NCBI GenBank assembly: GCA_038746605.1
Contig: JBCDKM010000001.1
Coordinates: 186,001 to 250,000 of the forward strand
Source: Rubricoccus sp038746605
Lineage (GTDB): Bacteria > Bacteroidota > Rhodothermia > Rhodothermales > Rubricoccaceae
Length of the DNA: 64,000 bases
Direction of reading: 5' to 3'
Shown: in pieces, positions 41,763 to 51,204 of the stretch
Numbering within the stretch: the first letter of the stretch is position 1
How the letters are laid out: each line of letters begins with the position of its first letter
Translations under genes and position numbers: made by a program
The notes under the pieces: generated by a model
Seen by the model: the letters and a program-made list of their open reading frames with translations, nothing else
Told to the model about the DNA's origin: nothing
Databases searched by the model: none

Positions 41763-43856
41763 CTATCGTGTCAGCGCGCGCAGGAGGATGTCCACATCCA
41801 ACGCTGCGGATTGGTTTCGGGCATACGCCCAGTAGGCGCGGTGCGCGTCCACGATGGTAGTGGGCGGGGCCTCCAGTGTGTCCAGGATGGAGACGACGCC
41901 AGGGAGCAGCCCCCAGGCCTTGGGCGGGTGCGTCTGCGATGGATCGTAGCCGACCAACGCGCGGCGTCCCGCGAGGACGCTCGGGAGCTTGGCCGTGAAG
42001 TGTGCGAGGCGTCGTCGTCGGGATTCCGCAGGCGCCCGACGGGCGAGGGGGCGAAGGATCGGATGCAGGAGCAGTCCCGTGAGAGCGATGGGCACCTCCA
42101 GCGCGCGGCGCACGAGACGAGAGCGCAAGGGCGCGACGGCACGCTCGGCAGCCATCAGAGGCGCGGAAAGGTCTTCCACGTTGGCTTTCCCGATGATCCG
42201 GTCGCGGTGCTGAGCAAGGATCTTGAGATCGACGGGGAGGTCGCGGAGGTCGCGCATCCCTGCGAGGATGGCGGTATTGGTCAGCGCGTCGGCGGCGAAG
42301 ACGACCTCGGAGGCGCCGTTGAGGCGGACGAGGTCGCGGAGCTGGCGCGTCGGGCCGACGTGTGGCACACTGGCCTCCGAGGTGCGCTCGCCCACGAACC
42401 CGACGACCTCCAGCGGCAACCGCCCCTGCGCGAGGCGGACGAGTCGCTCCGCCTCGGCGCCCGTACCGACGACCAGCGCGCGGCGCGGGCCGGTGCGGCG
42501 CCTCCGCCCGAGGAGCCGTCGGATCCCGAGCAGGACCGCCGCGAGCGCAAAGCCTGTCAGGACCGTTGCGCGAGAGAAGGCGAGGTGGGGGAGCAGGAAC
42601 GTGACCGTCGCGACCGCGAGGAAGCCGACGCCCGCTCCAATCGCGACTGGGCGGAGCCGCATCGCGCGGCGCCCGTAGCCTCCGGCCCCCCCGATGCCGA
42701 GCAGCAACGCGATGGTGTAGAGCGGGAGGACGATAGCGTAGAAGGAAGGATCGAACGAGAATCCGCGCGGTAGGGACCACGCGACAGCCGCGAGCGCGAG
42801 CGCGGTCCAGGCCAGCGCGCCATCGGCGAAGGGTGCGGCGACGGCGCTGGCCAGCCTCGCGGCGGCGGCCATCCCGGCTCGCGCGAGGATGCCCGCGCGA
42901 ATGCCGAGGGCGAGCAGGAGAGAGGCCGCACGTCCCGCCGGCCTCTGGCCGCTCGCGGTGAGGTGTTTCTCTACGAACCGCAGCATCGCGCCGTAGAAGA
43001 GGCGGACGTAACGGAGGTCTCCCTTCTTGGTGCTCTCGCCCTTGTAATGGACGATCTGCGTGGAGGGCGTGTACTGGATCTTCCACCCGGCCTGCTGGAT
43101 CCGGTAGCACCAGTCCAGGTCCTCGCCGTACATAAAAAAGGCCTCGTCGAACAGGCCCGCGGCGCAGCGAAGTTCGGGGTTCGGGGTTCGGAGTTCAGCG
43201 ACTGGGGCGACGGAGGGAGAACCCTGAACCTTGAACCCTGAACCATCTTCTAGAATGGCCTCGCGGCGGACCATCATGCAGGAGCCGCTGAGTGCGTCCA
43301 CCTCGCAAACCTCGTCTTGCGGGAGGTACGTCAGGTTGTAGCGGCCGATGGTCGGGCTATCGGGGAAGAGGCGCGAAAGGCCCGTGAGGCGGAAGAACGC
43401 GACGGCGGGCGTCGGGAAGGCACGGCGGCTCTCGGGTGCGAAGGTGCCGTCCGGGTTGAGGATGCGGCAGCCTGCGGCGCCGGTCTCCGGGTTCGCGTCC
43501 ATGAACGTGACCAACTCGCGGAGGGTGTCCTCCTGTAGGATCGTGTCCGGGTTGAGCACGAGCGCGTACCGGCCGTTCATCTGCCGGAGTGCCTGGTTGT
43601 TGGCCGTCGCGAAGCCGACGTTCTCCTCGTTCGCGATGAGGTGCACGTCCGGGAAGCGCTGACGCACCATCTCCACGGAGCCATCGGCGGAATCGTTGTC
43701 CACGACCCAGGTCTCGACACGGAGACCGGTGCTGGCGCGCTGGACCGATTCCAGGGCCTGTTCCAGGAACTCCCGCACGTTATACGTCACGATGACGACC
43801 GAGACGTCGACCGTGTGGACCGCGGCCGCGCGGGGGGGAGAGAGGGTAGCGCGCAT
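41763..43856 (-). CDS. GT2 glycosyltransferase fused to a membrane domain and a degenerate sugar-phosphate-transferase-like domain
   Basis: A 697-residue fusion. Residues about 15-320 are a family 2 glycosyltransferase of rhamnosyltransferase type (VSVVIVTYNVREFLEQ, NEENVGFATANNQAL, VLNPDTI, FDEAFFMYGEDLDWCYR). Then come several membrane helices, a CoA_binding_3-like fold (RRALVVGTGAEAERLVRLAQ) and a C-terminal region that lines up with WbaP-type phosphotransferases (LPSVLAGRRALVGYDPS against the usual LPQLxNVLxGDMSLVGPRP; GLLPGVVSIL against RPGITGLW) but lacks the DE pair. The GT2 domain contains a roughly 28-residue in-frame insertion encoded by an inverted repeat. ATG at 43856 precedes the first beta strand. 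Likely exopolysaccharide or glycan assembly. Confidence 0.82.
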   Translation of the reverse strand: MRATLSPPRAAAVHTVDVSVVIVTYNVREFLEQALESVQRASTGLRVETWVVDNDSADGSVEMVRQRFPDVHLIANEENVGFATANNQALRQMNGRYALVLNPDTILQEDTLRELVTFMDANPETGAAGCRILNPDGTFAPESRRAFPTPAVAFFRLTGLSRLFPDSPTIGRYNLTYLPQDEVCEVDALSGSCMMVRREAILEDGSGFKVQGSPSVAPVAELRTPNPELRCAAGLFDEAFFMYGEDLDWCYRIQQAGWKIQYTPSTQIVHYKGESTKKGDLRYVRLFYGAMLRFVEKHLTASGQRPAGRAASLLLALGIRAGILARAGMAAAARLASAVAAPFADGALAWTALALAAVAWSLPRGFSFDPSFYAIVLPLYTIALLLGIGGAGGYGRRAMRLRPVAIGAGVGFLAVATVTFLLPHLAFSRATVLTGFALAAVLLGIRRLLGRRRRTGPRRALVVGTGAEAERLVRLAQGRLPLEVVGFVGERTSEASVPHVGPTRQLRDLVRLNGASEVVFAADALTNTAILAGMRDLRDLPVDLKILAQHRDRIIGKANVEDLSAPLMAAERAVAPLRSRLVRRALEVPIALTGLLLHPILRPLARRAPAESRRRRLAHFTAKLPSVLAGRRALVGYDPSQTHPPKAWGLLPGVVSILDTLEAPPTTIVDAHRAYWAYARNQSAALDVDILLRALTR
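43171..43244. repeat. Inverted repeat of GTTCGGG/GAACCCT units inserted in the GT2 gene
   Basis: Left arm 43171-43197 is built from GTTCGGG-like units and right arm 43219-43244 from GAACCCT-like units; the arms are imperfectly complementary. It lies between the codons for EAILEDG and AGLFDEAFF, motifs normally adjacent in GT2 enzymes, and keeps the frame open. Confidence 0.8.
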
Positions 43857-43970
43857 CGTGCGGAGTATACAGCCGTCGCGGAGCGAACCCACCCCTGGCG
43901 GTTCTACCTGAGTCCAGCCAGTGGACGGGCAGGGCAGAGCGGTAGTTTTTGCATCGGCCCCCTTTCGACT

Positions 43971-45332
43971 GTGTCCCAGAGCCCTGTCCGTCGCGAGATC
44001 CGCCGCACGCTCGCGCTGGCTGTGCCCATCGTGGGAGCGCAGGTGGCGCAGATGTCCATGTCGTTCGTGGACGTGGTGATGGTGGGGCGGCTCGGGACCT
44101 CGGCGCTCGCTGCAGCGGTGCTCGGCAGCACCACATTCTTCACGCTCTCGCTCGTCTGCGTCGGCGTCATCCTGGCGGTCAACCCGACGGTCTCGCAAGC
44201 CATCGGGTCTGGCGACGAGGCGCTGGCCGCGCGGGCGACGCGTCAGGGGCTCTGGCTGGCGCTCCTCCTCGGGGCTCCGTTGACGGTCGCGCTCGGATGG
44301 GCCGAGGAAGGCCTCCTTCTCGCCGGGCAGGCGCCGGAGACGGCTGCGCTGGCAGGAGAGTATCTCCGCGCGATCCGGTGGGGCCTCGTGCCGAGCCTCG
44401 CCTTCGCAGCGTTCCGCGGCTTTTACGAAGGCACAGGCCGCGCCAGGCCTGTCTTGTTCGCGACGCTCATCGGGGTGGTCGTGAACGTGTTGTGCAACGA
44501 CCTCTTGATGTACGGGCGCTACGGTCTGCCCGCGCTCGGCCTGGAAGGCACGGGGTGGAGCAGCACCATCGTGATGGTCGCGATGGCCGCGAGCCTGGCC
44601 GTCGGGATCCGGCTGAGCCCGTCGCTTCGGCGGTTCGAGGTGCTGACGGGGTTGCGCCGACCAGACCCGTCCATGCTCGGCGAGTTGGTCCGCCTCGGGG
44701 CACCCATCGGCGCGACGCTCGGGCTGGAGGCGGGATTGTTCTCTGTCGGTACGCTGCTCGTGGGGTTGTTCGGCGAGACAGCGCTGGCGGCCCACCAGAT
44801 CGCGCTCAACGCTGCCTCGTTCACCTTCATGGTGCCCCTCGGCATCGGGATGGCGTCCACGGTGCGGGTTGGGCACGAGGTCGGAGCGGGGAATGAGGCA
44901 GGCGCGCGCCTCGCAGGCTTCGTCGCGGTCGGCCTCGGCACGACGTTCATGGTGGCCTCGGCGCTGTTTCTCTGGCTCCGGCCTGGGTGGATTATCGCGA
45001 TCTACGCCGGGAGCACGCCGGATCCTGCGATGGCTCAGCTCGCGGGCGGGCTCCTCGGCATCGCGGCCGTCTTCCAAATCGTGGACGGGATGCAGGCGAC
45101 GGCTGGCGGCGCCCTCCGGGGTCTCAAGGACACCCGCATCCCTATGCTCATTGGCGCGATCTCGTACTGGGGAATCGGGATGGGGACAGGCGCGACACTG
45201 GCCTTCGGGCTGGGGTGGGGGAGCCAAGGCCTCTGGTGGGGGCTCACCGCCGGGCTCGCGGCGGCGGCCGTGCTCCTGCTCGCGCGGTTCGCGAGGCGCA
45301 CACGGACCCACGTTGTGGCGCCGGTGGCCTGA
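43971..45332 (+). CDS. MATE-family multidrug/metabolite exporter
   Basis: A 453-residue inner-membrane exporter with twelve predicted helices. MATE features are VPIVGAQVAQMSMSFVDVVMVGRLG in helices 1-2, PTVSQAIGSGDE, FRGFYEGTGRARPVLFATLIGVVVNVLCNDLL, and in the second half MVPLGIGMASTVRVGHEVGAGNEAGAR with LRGLKDTRIPMLIGAISYWGIG. It couples Na+ or H+ entry to export of organic cations or other compounds. Substrate unknown. I chose the GTG at 43971 because it immediately precedes the first helix and no ATG lies in the right place. It is divergent from the GT2 gene. Confidence 0.88.
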   Translation: MSQSPVRREIRRTLALAVPIVGAQVAQMSMSFVDVVMVGRLGTSALAAAVLGSTTFFTLSLVCVGVILAVNPTVSQAIGSGDEALAARATRQGLWLALLLGAPLTVALGWAEEGLLLAGQAPETAALAGEYLRAIRWGLVPSLAFAAFRGFYEGTGRARPVLFATLIGVVVNVLCNDLLMYGRYGLPALGLEGTGWSSTIVMVAMAASLAVGIRLSPSLRRFEVLTGLRRPDPSMLGELVRLGAPIGATLGLEAGLFSVGTLLVGLFGETALAAHQIALNAASFTFMVPLGIGMASTVRVGHEVGAGNEAGARLAGFVAVGLGTTFMVASALFLWLRPGWIIAIYAGSTPDPAMAQLAGGLLGIAAVFQIVDGMQATAGGALRGLKDTRIPMLIGAISYWGIGMGTGATLAFGLGWGSQGLWWGLTAGLAAAAVLLLARFARRTRTHVVAPVA

Positions 45333-45630
45333 CCGAGGCGGGCAATTCTGACGAGACCGCCTCTAGAGGATGTCCTCACTTTCAGGTTCGAGTGAAACCG
45401 TTCGGCGTTTCGTGCCTCGCTTTGCTCGGAAACCGGTCTGATCCCGGCCTCATGCGGAGGCTCGGGCGGTCGGGCAATGCCGAACTGGGGTAAACCTCAG
45501 GATCGGCGCGCATCGCGTCTATTCTGCGGTTCGCAGCGCTTCGATCTATCTTCCTTCGTACCCTTTGAAGGCCGGTCTACCTTCGATCCGGCCCCACCCG
45601 AGCACCCTCCACACTGGGCCTTCCCGAGGC
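45333..45630. other. 298-nt gap upstream of the alternative complex III genes
   Basis: No gene is supported. The first 30 nt hold a hairpin next to the MATE stop. The remainder should carry the promoter of the act genes; TACCCTTTG near 45559 is one base longer than the Bacteroidota -7 consensus TAnnTTTG, so I do not claim it as a promoter. Confidence 0.5.
45335..45363. repeat. Palindromic element with reversed arms (copy n)
   Basis: GAGGCGG and CCGCCTC separated by 15 nt, 2 nt past the MATE stop. The arms of the dispersed family occur here in inside-out order. Confidence 0.65.
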
Positions 45631-46299
45631 ATGCAGATCTTCCCCCGCAACGCCAACGCCCTGCCCGCCGTCTCGCTGATGGGCGCAGGGATGGGTGGCC
45701 TCCTGGTCGTCCTTCTGGCGTGGTATTACCTGTCCCCCGAGTTTTACGAGGTCGGCTACCAGCCGGAGCAACCGGTCCCGTACAACCACGCCTTTCATGC
45801 AGGCGAACTGGGGATGGACTGTCGGTACTGCCACAACCACGTGGAGCAGAGCCCGCACGCCAACATTCCGAGCACGCAGACTTGCATGAACTGCCACGGG
45901 CAGATTCAGACGCAGAGTGCGGCGCTGCTCCCGGTGCGAGAAAGCTGGGCCACCGGCGAGCCCATCGAGTGGGTCCAGGTGACGCACCTCGCGGACTACG
46001 CCCACTTCTCGCACGCCGCCCACGTCAACGTGGGTGTGAGTTGTGCGAGTTGCCACGGCCGAGTGGACCAGATGGAGGTGGTCTACGTCGCGGAGCCGAT
46101 GAGCATGGCTTGGTGTCTGGAGTGCCACCGTGCGCCCGCGGAATACCTCGTCCCGCCTGAAGAGGTGACCAACCTTGCCTACCTCGATGAGAAGAAGGAG
46201 GACCCCGAGGTTTGGGATGAGTACGTCGCTGCAAACGAAGTCCGCATTGAGCAAGAGGGGATCCAGCCGCCCCAGAACTGCTCCGCCTGCCACTACTAA
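45631..46299 (+). CDS. actA: Alternative complex III, pentaheme cytochrome c subunit ActA
   Basis: Membrane-anchored multiheme cytochrome that passes electrons through alternative complex III, the quinol:cytochrome c oxidoreductase replacing bc1. The 222-residue product has one N-terminal membrane helix (about 13-33) and five CxxCH heme sites at Cys64, 85, 138, 162 and 217 (CRYCH, CMNCH, CASCH, CLECH, CSACH), with several other His residues as distal ligands. Five hemes match ActA of Rhodothermus marinus. Start ATG at 45631. First gene of the act-sco-cta series. Confidence 0.95.
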   Translation: MQIFPRNANALPAVSLMGAGMGGLLVVLLAWYYLSPEFYEVGYQPEQPVPYNHAFHAGELGMDCRYCHNHVEQSPHANIPSTQTCMNCHGQIQTQSAALLPVRESWATGEPIEWVQVTHLADYAHFSHAAHVNVGVSCASCHGRVDQMEVVYVAEPMSMAWCLECHRAPAEYLVPPEEVTNLAYLDEKKEDPEVWDEYVAANEVRIEQEGIQPPQNCSACHY

Positions 46300-46346
46300 G
46301 GTTCGAACTGATCGCCGCCTGGCTCTCACCCCCACCTTCCACTTGA

Positions 46347-49300
46347 ATGATCGAGCTCGACATCCTGACGGCGTCTGACGTTGCATCGGATGATGCCGCC
46401 CGTGCCGCCAAGAAGCAGCCTCGCCAGTGGCGGAGTGCCGCCGACCGCGACAACGCGCCCGGGTACGACCAGGCGTTTCGCAAGCGCGAGTTTCTCGACG
46501 GTGCGATGGGCGAGGACCCACACCCGGACCGTCGGGACTTTTTGAAGGTGATGGGCGCCTCGATTGCTCTCGCGGGCATCACCGGTTGCCGTCGTCCTGT
46601 CGAAGAGGTGCTGCCGTACGCGCGGAAGCCAGAGACCGTCATCCCCGGCATCGCGAACTACTTCGCGACGGCGATGCCACTCAATGGGGTAAGCCATGCG
46701 CTGCTGGTGCGGAGTCATGAAGGACGGCCCACGAAGGTGGAGGGCAACCCGGAGCATCCCGTCAGCCAGGGCGCGAGTGGAGTCTTCGCGCAGGCCAGTA
46801 TCCTGAACCTGTACGACCCGGATCGGAGCCGTCATGCTCGCAACCGGGTGGACGGTGATATGGAGGAAAGCGATTGGACCTCGTTCGTCGCCGCCATGGC
46901 GCAGGTGCGTCAGCAGGCCGCCGCCACCTCGCTCGTCGTCCTCGCGGAGCCGGATCCCTCTCCGACCGCCGCGCGCCTCCGCCAGCAGGTAGAGGACACC
47001 TTCCCCGGAACGCGCTGGATCACGCTGCATCCGCAGGGCGACGACTCGCAGGCACTCGGCACCCAACTCGCCTTCGGTCGGCCCCTCCGCCCCCAGTACA
47101 ACTTCTCCGAGGCGGACGTGGTGGTGTCCTTCGACGCTGACTTCCTCGGTGCCGAGGACAGCCACTCGATCCACAATGCTCGCGAGTACATGCAGAGCCG
47201 CCGGGTGGAGGTCCGCACCACCTCGGGCCGGACGCCGATGAGCCGCCTGTATGCGGTGGAGAGCACGTACACCGGCACAGGGGGCATGGCGGACCATCGC
47301 CTCGCGATGAAGGCAGGCCGGGTGTCTCTCTTCGCCGCTGCCGTAGCATCGGCCCTCGGTCTCCAGACCGGAGCCCCACAAATCGAACTGACCGAAGAGG
47401 AGGCGGCCGTCGTGGACGCCCTCGCAGGCGATGTACGGGAGGCCAGTGGTCGCGCCGTGTTCACCGCAGGTGCCGCGCAACCACCGCGTATCCACGCACT
47501 GTGCGCAGCCCTCAACGGCCAGTTTGGCACCCAAGCAGTCGAGTACCTCGACCCGGGCGCGGCTCCTGTCCAGCCTGTAGCATCGCAGTTGCGCGAGGCC
47601 GTCGCGGAGATGAGTGCGGGTCGGACGGATGTTCTCCTGACGCTCGGCACCAACCCGGTCCACTCCCTCCCGGCGGAGCTCGGCTTCGCAGCTGCCATGC
47701 AGCAGGTGCCCCTGACGGTTCACTTCGGCACGTGGCGCGACGAGACCGCGCAGTTGGCCGACTGGCACGTGCCACAGGCCCATTACCTCGAAAGCTGGGG
47801 TGACGGCCGGTCCTACGACGGCACGTTCACCATCGTGCAGCCCCTCATCGCGCCGCTCTATGCTGATGCGCACTCTGCGCTGGAGGTTCTCGGTGCACTC
47901 ATCACCGGCCGCGATGTGAGCGGATACGACCTCGTCCGCGAGTCGTTTGCAGATCGCGTCACGGCGGACTTCGCGGACCAGTCGTTCGAGAACAACTGGC
48001 GGACGGTTCTGCACGACGGGTTCCTTCCCGGGACGCAGTTCCCGACCGTGCCCGCCTCGGCAGCGAGCACGCCGGACCTCTCCCAGTTAGCGCCGGTGAA
48101 CGACGAGAGCATCGAGATGGTCGTGCGCCTCTCGTCCACGCTCTACGACGGACGGTTCTCCAACAACGCCTGGATGCAGGAAGCGCCGGATCCGATCACG
48201 AAGATCGTGTGGGACAATGTCGCGGCGATGAGCGCGGCGACAGCCAGGCGCCTCGGGGTCTCGTCCGGTATCGACAAGCAGACGGTCAGAGCCGACACGG
48301 TCACGATCACGGGGGCAGGAAATGCCACGGTGACGCTCCCTGTCTGGATCCAGCCGGGCCACCCCGACAACTCGATCTCCGTCACCCTCGGCTACGGACG
48401 CGAGTTGCTGTCCGACCGCGTGATCAAGGATCGCAACATCATTGCGCGGATCTTCGACAAGGACGTGGACATCTACCGTCCAGGTCCGCTGACCAACGGT
48501 GTGGGCTCGGCGGTCGAGGGCCTCCGGTCGGTCAACTTCTTCCCGGTGATGCCGGGGGTCGATGTCCGCAAGGCGGAGGAAGACGACTACCGCGTGGTCA
48601 CGACGCAGGACCACGGCTCGATGGAGGGCCGTGACATCGTGCGGATGTTGACGGCGGAGCAATACACGCAGGACCCGGACTTCATCCAGGATCAGATCCA
48701 CCTTATCGAGGACACGCCCTGGGAAGACTTCCCGCCGCTGTGGGGTGAGTCCAACGGTGCCCAGGATCAGATCGGAGACGTGATGTACTCCGCGAACCAG
48801 TGGGGGATGGCGGTGGACCTCAACGCCTGCCACGGCTGCAACGCCTGCGTGGTTGCCTGCCAGGCGGAGAACAACATCCCGGTGGTCGGCAAGGACCAGG
48901 TGGGCCGAGGCCGCGAGATGAGCTGGATGCGGATGGACCGCTACTATGTCGGCGGGGAGGAGACCGACCGGCCCGGCATGGTCTCCATGCCGATGATGTG
49001 TCAGCACTGCGAGAACGCCCCGTGCGAGCAGGTCTGTCCCGTCGCGGCAACCGTCCACTCGCCGGACGGCCTCAATGCGATGATCTACAACCGGTGCATC
49101 GGGACACGCTATTGCGCGAACAACTGTCCGTACAAGGTGCGTCGGTACAACTTCTACAACTGGACCAAGACGCTGCCCATCGAGGTCCAGATGCAGCAGA
49201 ACCCGAGCGTCACCATCCGCTACCGCGGTGTGATGGAGAAGTGCACGATGTGCATCCACCGCATCCGCCAGGTGCAACAGTACGCGCACATTGAGGACCG

Positions 49301-49604
49301 AGACCTCAGCAGCGAAGACATCGAGTACGTCTCGGCATGCCAGGAGGCCTGCTCGACGGGTGCCCTCGTCTTCGGCGACCTCGCGGACCCGGACAGCGAG
49401 GTCAACCGCGTCAAGCGCAACAGCCGCAACTACGCATTGCTCGCCGAACTCGCCGTGCGTCCTCGTGTCACCTACCTCGCCCGGTTGCGCAACCCGCATC
49501 CTGCCCTCGTCGCGGCCGGATATGACCCGTTCCACGCCGAGGACGGCCACCACGGCGGTGGCTACGGCTCCGAGGAGTCCCCAGCTGAAACTCTCGACGT
49601 GTAA
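46347..49604 (+). CDS. actB: Alternative complex III, fused molybdopterin-like/iron-sulfur subunit ActB
   Basis: Large peripheral subunit of alternative complex III. The 1085-residue product begins with a cytoplasmic stretch and a Tat-like motif (RRDFLKVMGASIALAGITGC, about 63-82). The first two thirds form a molybdopterin-oxidoreductase-like domain that in this family carries no cofactor. The C-terminal third is a ferredoxin-like domain with four cysteine clusters: CHGCNACVVACQAEN, CQHCENAPCEQVCPVAA, CIGTRYCANNCPYK and CTMCIHR...CQEACSTGA. Both parts occur as one chain, the B1-B2 fusion typical of this complex. It follows actA after 47 nt and is followed at 2 nt by a palindromic element. Confidence 0.95.
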   Translation: MIELDILTASDVASDDAARAAKKQPRQWRSAADRDNAPGYDQAFRKREFLDGAMGEDPHPDRRDFLKVMGASIALAGITGCRRPVEEVLPYARKPETVIPGIANYFATAMPLNGVSHALLVRSHEGRPTKVEGNPEHPVSQGASGVFAQASILNLYDPDRSRHARNRVDGDMEESDWTSFVAAMAQVRQQAAATSLVVLAEPDPSPTAARLRQQVEDTFPGTRWITLHPQGDDSQALGTQLAFGRPLRPQYNFSEADVVVSFDADFLGAEDSHSIHNAREYMQSRRVEVRTTSGRTPMSRLYAVESTYTGTGGMADHRLAMKAGRVSLFAAAVASALGLQTGAPQIELTEEEAAVVDALAGDVREASGRAVFTAGAAQPPRIHALCAALNGQFGTQAVEYLDPGAAPVQPVASQLREAVAEMSAGRTDVLLTLGTNPVHSLPAELGFAAAMQQVPLTVHFGTWRDETAQLADWHVPQAHYLESWGDGRSYDGTFTIVQPLIAPLYADAHSALEVLGALITGRDVSGYDLVRESFADRVTADFADQSFENNWRTVLHDGFLPGTQFPTVPASAASTPDLSQLAPVNDESIEMVVRLSSTLYDGRFSNNAWMQEAPDPITKIVWDNVAAMSAATARRLGVSSGIDKQTVRADTVTITGAGNATVTLPVWIQPGHPDNSISVTLGYGRELLSDRVIKDRNIIARIFDKDVDIYRPGPLTNGVGSAVEGLRSVNFFPVMPGVDVRKAEEDDYRVVTTQDHGSMEGRDIVRMLTAEQYTQDPDFIQDQIHLIEDTPWEDFPPLWGESNGAQDQIGDVMYSANQWGMAVDLNACHGCNACVVACQAENNIPVVGKDQVGRGREMSWMRMDRYYVGGEETDRPGMVSMPMMCQHCENAPCEQVCPVAATVHSPDGLNAMIYNRCIGTRYCANNCPYKVRRYNFYNWTKTLPIEVQMQQNPSVTIRYRGVMEKCTMCIHRIRQVQQYAHIEDRDLSSEDIEYVSACQEACSTGALVFGDLADPDSEVNRVKRNSRNYALLAELAVRPRVTYLARLRNPHPALVAAGYDPFHAEDGHHGGGYGSEESPAETLDV

Positions 49605-49606
49605 CC

Positions 49607-49626
49607 CCGCCTCGGTCCCGAGGCCG
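49607..49626. repeat. Palindromic element (copy o) between actB and actC
   Basis: CCGCCTCGG-TC-CCGAGGCCG, starting 2 nt after the actB stop and inside the respiratory operon. Confidence 0.9.
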
Positions 49627-49661
49627 ACTCACTGACCGCCCGCCAGGCTTCCCCCGTCCCT

Positions 49662-51203
49662 ATGGCCACCGTCACCTCCCGTACCGCCTACGCCGATCCC
49701 GGCGGCGACGGTCGCAGCGGATCTTCGGCGCTCGAAGAGGCCCCTCTCGTTCAGGGCAACCTCTCGTTCCACGACATCACCGAGGTGGTCTCGCACCACA
49801 CGGAGAAGAAGACGCCTCTCGGCTGGTTCGCAGCGTTCGCCTTGGCTCAACTCGGGATCATGATTTTGTTGATCTCGGTCGCGTACCTGGTGTGGAACGG
49901 ACCGGGCGTGTGGGGTCTGAACAACCCGGTTGGCTGGGGCTGGGCCATCGTCAACTTCGTCTTTTGGGTGGGCATCGGGCACGCGGGCACACTCATCTCG
50001 GCCGTCCTCTTTCTGTTCCGCCAGAAGTGGCGCACGAGTATCAACCGGACGGCGGAGGCGATGACGCTCTTCGCGGTGGCGTGTGCGCTCCTCTTCCCGA
50101 CGCTCCACGTCGGGCGCGTGTGGGCCGTCTACTGGATGCTGCCACTGCCGAACCAGATGGCGATGTGGCCGCAGTTCAAGAGCCCGTTGCTTTGGGACGT
50201 GTTCGCGGTCTCGATCTACGGTACCGTCTCGGTTCTCTTCTGGTACGTCGGGCTCATCCCCGACCTCGGCACGATCCGCGACCGAGCCGCGAAGGCGGGC
50301 CGGATGCTTCGCGCGCGCATCTACGGCTTCTTCTCTCTCGGGTGGACGGGCAGCAACCGCAACTGGCGCCACTACGAGCGGGCCTACCTGCTCTTGGCGG
50401 GCCTCGCGACGCCCCTCGTGCTCTCGGTCCACTCGGTCGTCTCCTTTGACTTCGCGGTTTCCATCGTGCCCGGGTGGCATACCACCATCTTCCCGCCCTA
50501 CTTCGTGGCGGGCGCCATCTTCTCCGGCTTCGCGATGGTGGTGACGCTCATGGTGGTCGCGCGGAAGGTCTACGGCCTAGAGAACCTGATCACGATTGAC
50601 CACCTCGAGAAGATGAACATCATCATTCTCGTGACCGGGACCGTGGTCGGCTTCGCGTACATCACGGAGTTCTTCATCGCGTGGTACTCTGGGGTTGTCT
50701 ACGAACAGTATGCCTTCACGAACCGCATGTCGGGACCGTACTGGTGGGCGTACTGGATTATGATGACGTGCAATCTAACATTGCCGCAGCTCTTCTGGAA
50801 AAAGAGCTTCCGTCGCAATATCGCATTGATGTTCGTCATCTCGATCACGACTAACATCGGCATGTGGTTCGAGCGCTTTGTGATCACCGTCACGTCGCTC
50901 CATCGAGACTACCTCCCCTCGTCCTGGGACTACTACCAGCCGACCGTCTGGGACGTACTGCTGTTCGTCGGGTCCTTCGGCCTCTTCTTCACGCTCTTCC
51001 TGCTCTTCCTCCGTTTCCTCCCGATGGTCGCCATCGCGGAAGTGAAGGGCGTGATGCCCCAGGCTGACCCCCACTTCTACCACCACGGCGACGGCCACGG
51101 AACCCCCGCCGAACTGGCCGACGTGGCAGACTATCAGAAGGCTCCCGCCTCCCCGAGCGCACAGGACAGTGCCGAGGACACCTCCACCGACGCCGCCAGC
51201 TAA
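49662..51203 (+). CDS. actC: Alternative complex III, NrfD-like membrane subunit ActC
   Basis: Polytopic quinol-interacting membrane subunit of the NrfD/PsrC family. The 513-residue product has about ten membrane helices, starting with WFAAFALAQLGIMILLISVAYLVW, and family stretches such as FWVGIGHAGTLISAVLFLFRQKWR, AEAMTLFAVACALLFPTLHVGR, SVVSFDFAVSIVPGWHTTIFPPYFVAGAIFSG and MWFERFVITVTSLHRDYLPSSW. The last 45 residues form a His- then Asp/Ser/Ala-rich tail outside the membrane. The actD ATG follows after 1 nt. Confidence 0.95.
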   Translation: MATVTSRTAYADPGGDGRSGSSALEEAPLVQGNLSFHDITEVVSHHTEKKTPLGWFAAFALAQLGIMILLISVAYLVWNGPGVWGLNNPVGWGWAIVNFVFWVGIGHAGTLISAVLFLFRQKWRTSINRTAEAMTLFAVACALLFPTLHVGRVWAVYWMLPLPNQMAMWPQFKSPLLWDVFAVSIYGTVSVLFWYVGLIPDLGTIRDRAAKAGRMLRARIYGFFSLGWTGSNRNWRHYERAYLLLAGLATPLVLSVHSVVSFDFAVSIVPGWHTTIFPPYFVAGAIFSGFAMVVTLMVVARKVYGLENLITIDHLEKMNIIILVTGTVVGFAYITEFFIAWYSGVVYEQYAFTNRMSGPYWWAYWIMMTCNLTLPQLFWKKSFRRNIALMFVISITTNIGMWFERFVITVTSLHRDYLPSSWDYYQPTVWDVLLFVGSFGLFFTLFLLFLRFLPMVAIAEVKGVMPQADPHFYHHGDGHGTPAELADVADYQKAPASPSAQDSAEDTSTDAAS

Positions 51204-51204
51204 C

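Noticed and set aside
41629..43110. A 493-residue frame overlapping the GT2 gene
   Set aside because: Pro/Arg-rich out-of-frame translation of the same strand; no motif support.
45550..45570. A Bacteroidota-type -7 promoter box upstream of actA
   Set aside because: TACCCTTTG has one extra base compared with TAnnTTTG and no clear -33 TTG at the right distance.
45333..45630. Possible tRNA because of the string GGTTCGAGTG
   Set aside because: No acceptor stem, D-arm or anticodon arm can be folded around it.
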